A stretch of DNA of 34,286 nt from contig NCSJ02000418.1 in NCBI GenBank assembly GCA_002812745.2, positions 1-34,286 on the forward strand, given 5' to 3'. Positions 30,416 through 34,286 of the stretch are shown here, piece by piece. Positions within the stretch are counted from its first letter, which is position 1. Each line of letters opens with the position of its first letter. The notes beneath the pieces were generated by a model. It made no database searches and was not told where the DNA came from. It saw only the letters and a program-made list of their open reading frames with translations. The translations under genes and the position numbers were made by a program. This DNA is from Scytalidium lignicola. Its lineage: Eukaryota; Ascomycota; Leotiomycetes.

Positions 30416-31086
30416 GAAAACGATGATAATACAAGGTTGTGCATGGGTATTAGCCTCTACTACGCTAAGATGTCATCATGATACTGGAGGTCGCTTACTT
30501 GTAGCGTATCGCCGGGCGTGTTCAGCTTGGCGACGCAACCCACAATCCGGCAGAGCATTGCTTTCTAGCTGTAACTTCCACACGGCAAAGGCCGGTGAAA
30601 GAATGGCAATTGCCTCCGCACGGAAATATCGACTAATACTAATACAACCATAACAGATTATTATCACACGCTAACACTGACATGAAAGAAAATCCGATCC
30701 TGTTTGGAAAGGTGAGCAGAGCTGCTTTACGGGTAGTTTTGGATGGGTGAAGGTGAGAGCGTTGAAGGCGACCTGTTTTGGCTTCTCGGCTGCAACTTCT
30801 AGCTAAAATTGGAAGAGGTTAGTTAGTCAAGGCCAATTCGATCTATGGATCCTACAGTAATTAGGAGAACCCCAATGAAATTATTCAAGGGAAAAAATAT
30901 AAACAATAATCAAACCATAATATATATTTTGTTAAAATCGAATAGTAATCAAGGGGATAAAATCATGTAATAGAAGCTTACGGCAGCCATGATAGGTCGA
31001 ATGTCAACCAATCAAGCCACCGGAAATCGCAAAATCTAGGCAACGGCTATCGACCTTTAAACGATCCATTTTACAGCTTCTGCCTT
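30416..31086. other. Divergent intergenic region
   Basis: It lies between the starts of the DUF2235 pseudogene (minus) and the F-box gene (plus). A GC-richer patch at 30480-30650 has a minus-strand open frame (SPAFAVWKLQLESN, then LRRQAEHARRY) that looks protein-like but is not assigned. 30880-30990 is very AT-rich. Confidence 0.35.
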
Positions 31087-32055
31087 GTGTTTCTATCACA
31101 ACAACATACTGTCACGACAAAACCTATGATCCCTGATACAACGATGACTTCAAATGCTCAAAACACAGTGTTGTCCACTCCAGATCTCCTTATCTGCATC
31201 CTCTCTCAGCTTCCTCACTCCTCCCTGCTTAAAGCTAAGCTCGTCAGTAAAACATGGGCAAGCCTTTTCAAACTCGTGGATATCCAAGCTGCTTTATTTG
31301 AGCACCCCAGGCCCAAAGTCTCGGCTTTATACACTGAAACGTATTCTGATATATTGAAGAATAAGTTCCCTACATTTTGGTCAACCAACGAGAAGGAACC
31401 AGACAAAGCGGGTATTCCAAAAAGTTATTTCACGAAGAAACTTGATCCCAAGGAGAGCAACGAAATGCCTGTCGATGTATCGAAAATCCATCATTCATCA
31501 GAGATACATCTACAGGAAACAAGGACTCCTCAACCGCAGCCACAAGGGGACGTAGACAAATGCCTTAATTTGCACTGGCGACAACTTCTTGTCTGCCAAC
31601 CTGCTGTCGAAGTTCTAGAGATTGTACAAAATGTCGATATACGTGGAGGCGGTGTCATAGAATTTCGAACTATAATCCCTCGTCCTAACGGCTTGCAAAT
31701 GGGGTTTCTTTATGATGCGGTCAGACATTGGTATGAAGTCGAACGAAGCTTTGAGGTTAAACTGCTCTGGAATCGGAAAACCGGGGACCGTATTAGGCGT
31801 TATGATACTTATGTAGATGGACCAAGTTACCAGACGGCTGAAGACAAGCCTTGCGTAACTATCTGGGGAAGGACAAGTGTAGGATGTGGACAATACGGCG
31901 GGCTTACCTATTCGAAGCACACATTTAAATCTCATGGTAGGCATGGAAAAGAGCCAGGACCTCAGGTTATAAAAAGTGGCGATGAAGAGGTGGAATATTC
32001 TATGTCAAAACCTAAAAAAATAAGTGTTGGTTGGGAGCTATTCGCTTCTTCTCAG

Positions 32056-32089
<34 letters not shown>

Positions 32090-32097
32090 GAAACTAA
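31087..32097 (+). CDS. F-box domain protein
   Basis: An intact frame of 336 residues. It could start at 31087 or at the downstream Met at 31144 (MTSNAQNTV), which sits closer to the domain as in most fungal F-box proteins. The F-box is at about residues 28-62 (STPDLLICILSQLPHSSLLKA, then LVSKTWASLF). This domain normally binds Skp1 in SCF ubiquitin ligases. The remainder has no clear leucine-rich repeat or WD repeat. It carries a conserved-looking block (LHWRQLLVCQPAVEVLEI, then a Gly-rich beta region and VTIWGRTSVGCGQYGGLT) that may be the substrate-binding part. The protein ends in a run of ten Glu encoded by GAA/GAG triplets. The substrate is unknown. Confidence 0.75.
32059..32090 (+). repeat. 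GAA/GAG microsatellite coding poly-Glu
   Basis: An in-frame purine trinucleotide run encoding the C-terminal Glu tract of the F-box protein, just before the GGAAACTAA end. Confidence 0.85.
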
Positions 32098-32431
32098 ATA
32101 GGACACACCTGGTTTGGTCACTCAGGTTTGAACAAACGGAATATCAAATTTTAGAAATGTTGTCAAGCGCTGAGACTACCTGACTACTAGGTGAATCAGG
32201 GTATAAACCACACAGACGCTTCTGATCTCAAGGTACTAGGCTAGTGAAGTTGGATCAGTGGCTTGATAGCTTTGGGCGTGCGATTCCTTTAGACTTTCAA
32301 ATTGGTGTATATAATGATGCGCTTCAAACGTAGACTAGAGGGGAAGAGATTAATCTGTACTTGAATATACTCTTTTGCTCAATACTCTGGTTACCTACGA
32401 CACATTACTCGTAACTGCTCCAAACTAAGTC
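32098..32431. other. Intergenic spacer
   Basis: No coding signal was seen. It separates the F-box gene from the transposase relic. Confidence 0.4.
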
Positions 32432-32738
32432 CTAGCAACTAAGTTGGGGCACACTATTTCCGACCTTTACGGTTTTTCGGAGTTGCGAGGGAGGGATTTT
32501 GAAACCTTTAAAATAAAATATAAACACTTTTTTATGGATCGAATATAAAAGGTGTTTAGCTCCTCGATATAGTCGTTCAGCGTGGTCGCGATAGGCCGCC
32601 TTCAAAGGGGCAAAGACTCTGGCATGACAGAGCTGGAGCTTATGAGAAATGTGAGAGAAGAGAGACATAAGACAATATTGTGCTTGAAACAAAACTCTAG
32701 GATTTCGAGTTAATAATGTGATCATGAGTTTCTGGATA
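32432..32738 (-). pseudogene. pogo-like (Tc1/mariner) DDE transposase relic, C-terminal part
   Basis: The minus-strand reading LEILEFCFKHNIVLCL, then SHISHKLQL, then RVFAPLKAAYRDHAERLYRG aligns by eye with the DDE_1 segment of fungal pogo-type transposases. In that segment an EF..FC...I...C.P.H.SHLLQPLDVG.F.PLK..Y pattern precedes the last acidic residue. Upstream the same frame has two stops (around 32715-32730), and the QPLDVG core has decayed to QLCHAR. No terminal repeats were found. It is inactive. Confidence 0.65.
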
Positions 32739-33060
32739 AAAATATTACATTAACTAAAATACAACCAATTGCTCTTGCATTTAGCTTATACTCATGATCG
32801 TTACGTATAACAAGGTTCTGGTGCTTAGCCCTTTTTTCTATGTCCGTATCCAAGGAAAGTTTAAGACGCCTCGTCACTCAGGTATTATATTTGGGCCTCA
32901 GCTAAATCTACTCCCGACCGCTGCAAAATCTACTCCCAACGCCGATAACGGCATAACCTCAGGCATTCCAAGTACTCTAAATTGCATACAAATTATTACT
33001 GTACTGAAAGTAGCATAAATGAATTGCGATTATCCTACTTACACCATACTACACCACCAT

Positions 33061-34286
33061 TTAAAGTAACTGTCCAGGAACCTCCACTTCAATACATTCT
33101 TGGGTCTCATTCAACATTGCGCTGTCAGCTGAATTAGCTGACAACTCCATATAATCATCTTTGTGCACTGATGATATGCCTCTCATGTAACTTCTTTCGT
33201 GCATAGTTCCTGGTTCATATTGATCAATATGACCTTGTTCAAAACGTGCTATAGCTATTTGGGTAGTTGATTGTAGTATATACAGCTGTTCCTTTGGCAT
33301 TGGCGATAGATCTACAGCTGGAGGAGTTGTAGATGGAGGCAATTCGAATGCTGAAGGTAACTGTTTAGTACTAGACTTAAGGAGCTTTTTGCCTTGTCCT
33401 AAAGTACCCTTTGGCCTACCTTTACCGCAAATTACAAGTGGATCAAGTACTTGAATCAGTAGAGGTTCTTGAGCAGTTTCAGGCGATTGGTAGTATAGCC
33501 AGTGTAGATGAATATCTTGGATTCGAACTAATCCTCCATCTTTAATTCTCTCCCAAATTGTATAATAACAAGGGAGGCTCATAGACTTCTGGATAGTATA
33601 ATTGTATATTGAGGTTGGTATACTATGCTTTAGTAGCTTGTTTACTTCAAAATAAAGCTTTTGAAGTGCATATCCATGGATTTGACTAATTAATTCAGCA
33701 AATTGAGGAAGATTCACATTATGCTTTGGCTGTAGTTGATCTTGAGCTATAGCTTTAGTAATTCCTCGTTGTTAAATACTTTNAAAAAAGTTCTAATCGA
33801 TTAAATACTCTATTTAAATCTTTAGTTAATTATTATAACCATGATTTTATAACTCCATAGTATCCTTTAACTGAAGAGGTAACTAGTACATCAAAATGAA
33901 AATGTTGATCAACCTAATATTGTATTAATTTCTCCTTCTATAGAGTAAGTTATATATTCATTATATAATTAACTGCTTTATGATCGAATTTCTTCAATTC
34001 AACGAGATTCTTACTATAACCACACTTAGTTGTAAAGTTGAAAACATTAATGTAAGCTTATAAGAATGTATTAAACCTTGTATAACACTTTCAAACTCTA
34101 TTCTCCTTTGTTAGACCAGGAAAATATTTCTTGGTTTTAGCCAATATATTCATGTTAACATGTTAATAGCAAAGGATATGAATAGACTTAAGAAACAATG
34201 AATTAATAACTTTGATTAAAGTTAATTCCTTATTAGTAACTATAGAGTATGGTTGTTGAATTTGATGAAGTTGCATTATCTCTTAA
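33061..34286 (-). pseudogene. Mutator-like (MULE) transposase relic, running off the right edge
   Basis: The last 218 codons (33717-33061) are open and match the C-terminal part of fungal MULE transposases: QFAELISQIHGYALQKLYFE, then HWLYYQSP, then LVICGKGRPKGTLGQGKK, then QLPSAFELPPSTTPPAV. Upstream on the same strand the catalytic part is readable but broken. It runs VTNKELTLIKVINSLF, HILCY, stop (34163-34165), HVNMNILAKTKKYF, a stop at 34091-34093, and later VDQHFHFDVLVTSS and DLNRVFNRLELF. Two of the stops replace Trp codons expected by the family (CYWH, RVWK). An N lies at 33783 in an A run. Termini were not found. Confidence 0.8.

Overview
The window reads as nuclear DNA of a filamentous ascomycete. 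Genes are separated by long AT-rich spacers and several carry short (45-118 bp) GT-AG introns with CTAAC/CTGAC-like branch points. Protein families are typical of Pezizomycotina (fungal STAND-type N-terminal domain, NB-ARC/TPR, UstYa-like, DUF2235, T5orf172, MULE and pogo transposases). The flavour of the hypothetical proteins suggests Leotiomycetes, but that is an impression, not a demonstrated placement. No rRNA, tRNA, CRISPR or prokaryotic operon structure was seen.

Layout, left to right: the 3' end of a GC-rich gene at the edge; a T5orf172/GIY-YIG-like protein with a GTDD minisatellite on the minus strand (1252-2907); a small TIR element (3699-3875); a five-exon C2H2-type zinc-finger protein with one in-frame stop (5763-8551); a two-exon protein joining a STAND-type N-terminal domain to a WD40-like propeller with no nucleotide-binding domain (10050-12041); facing it, a frameshifted, 5'-truncated NB-ARC/TPR gene (13408-15607); a small uncertain minus-strand gene (16087-16600); a 117-bp hAT-type MITE with a perfect 8-bp target duplication (17545-17661); a large conserved fungal hypothetical protein whose C-terminus resembles a HicA-like fold (17842-20412); a convergent UstYa-like/SDR pair that looks like a minimal secondary-metabolism module (21513-23645); a multi-pass membrane glycoprotein (25511-27694); a DUF2235 alpha/beta-hydrolase pseudogene (28997-30415); an F-box protein (31087-32097); then pogo-like and MULE transposase relics running off the right edge.

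The region behaves like an accessory, transposon-rich compartment. Two genes of NLR/allorecognition type face each other, and several genes have lost catalytic or reading-frame integrity (DUF2235, NB-ARC/TPR, SDR active-site Ser, C2H2 gene). Transposase relics carry stops at former Trp codons. Five isolated N calls, most beside A/T homopolymers, mean that frameshifts lying in homopolymers could be sequence errors; the nonsense and missense changes are less open to that doubt.
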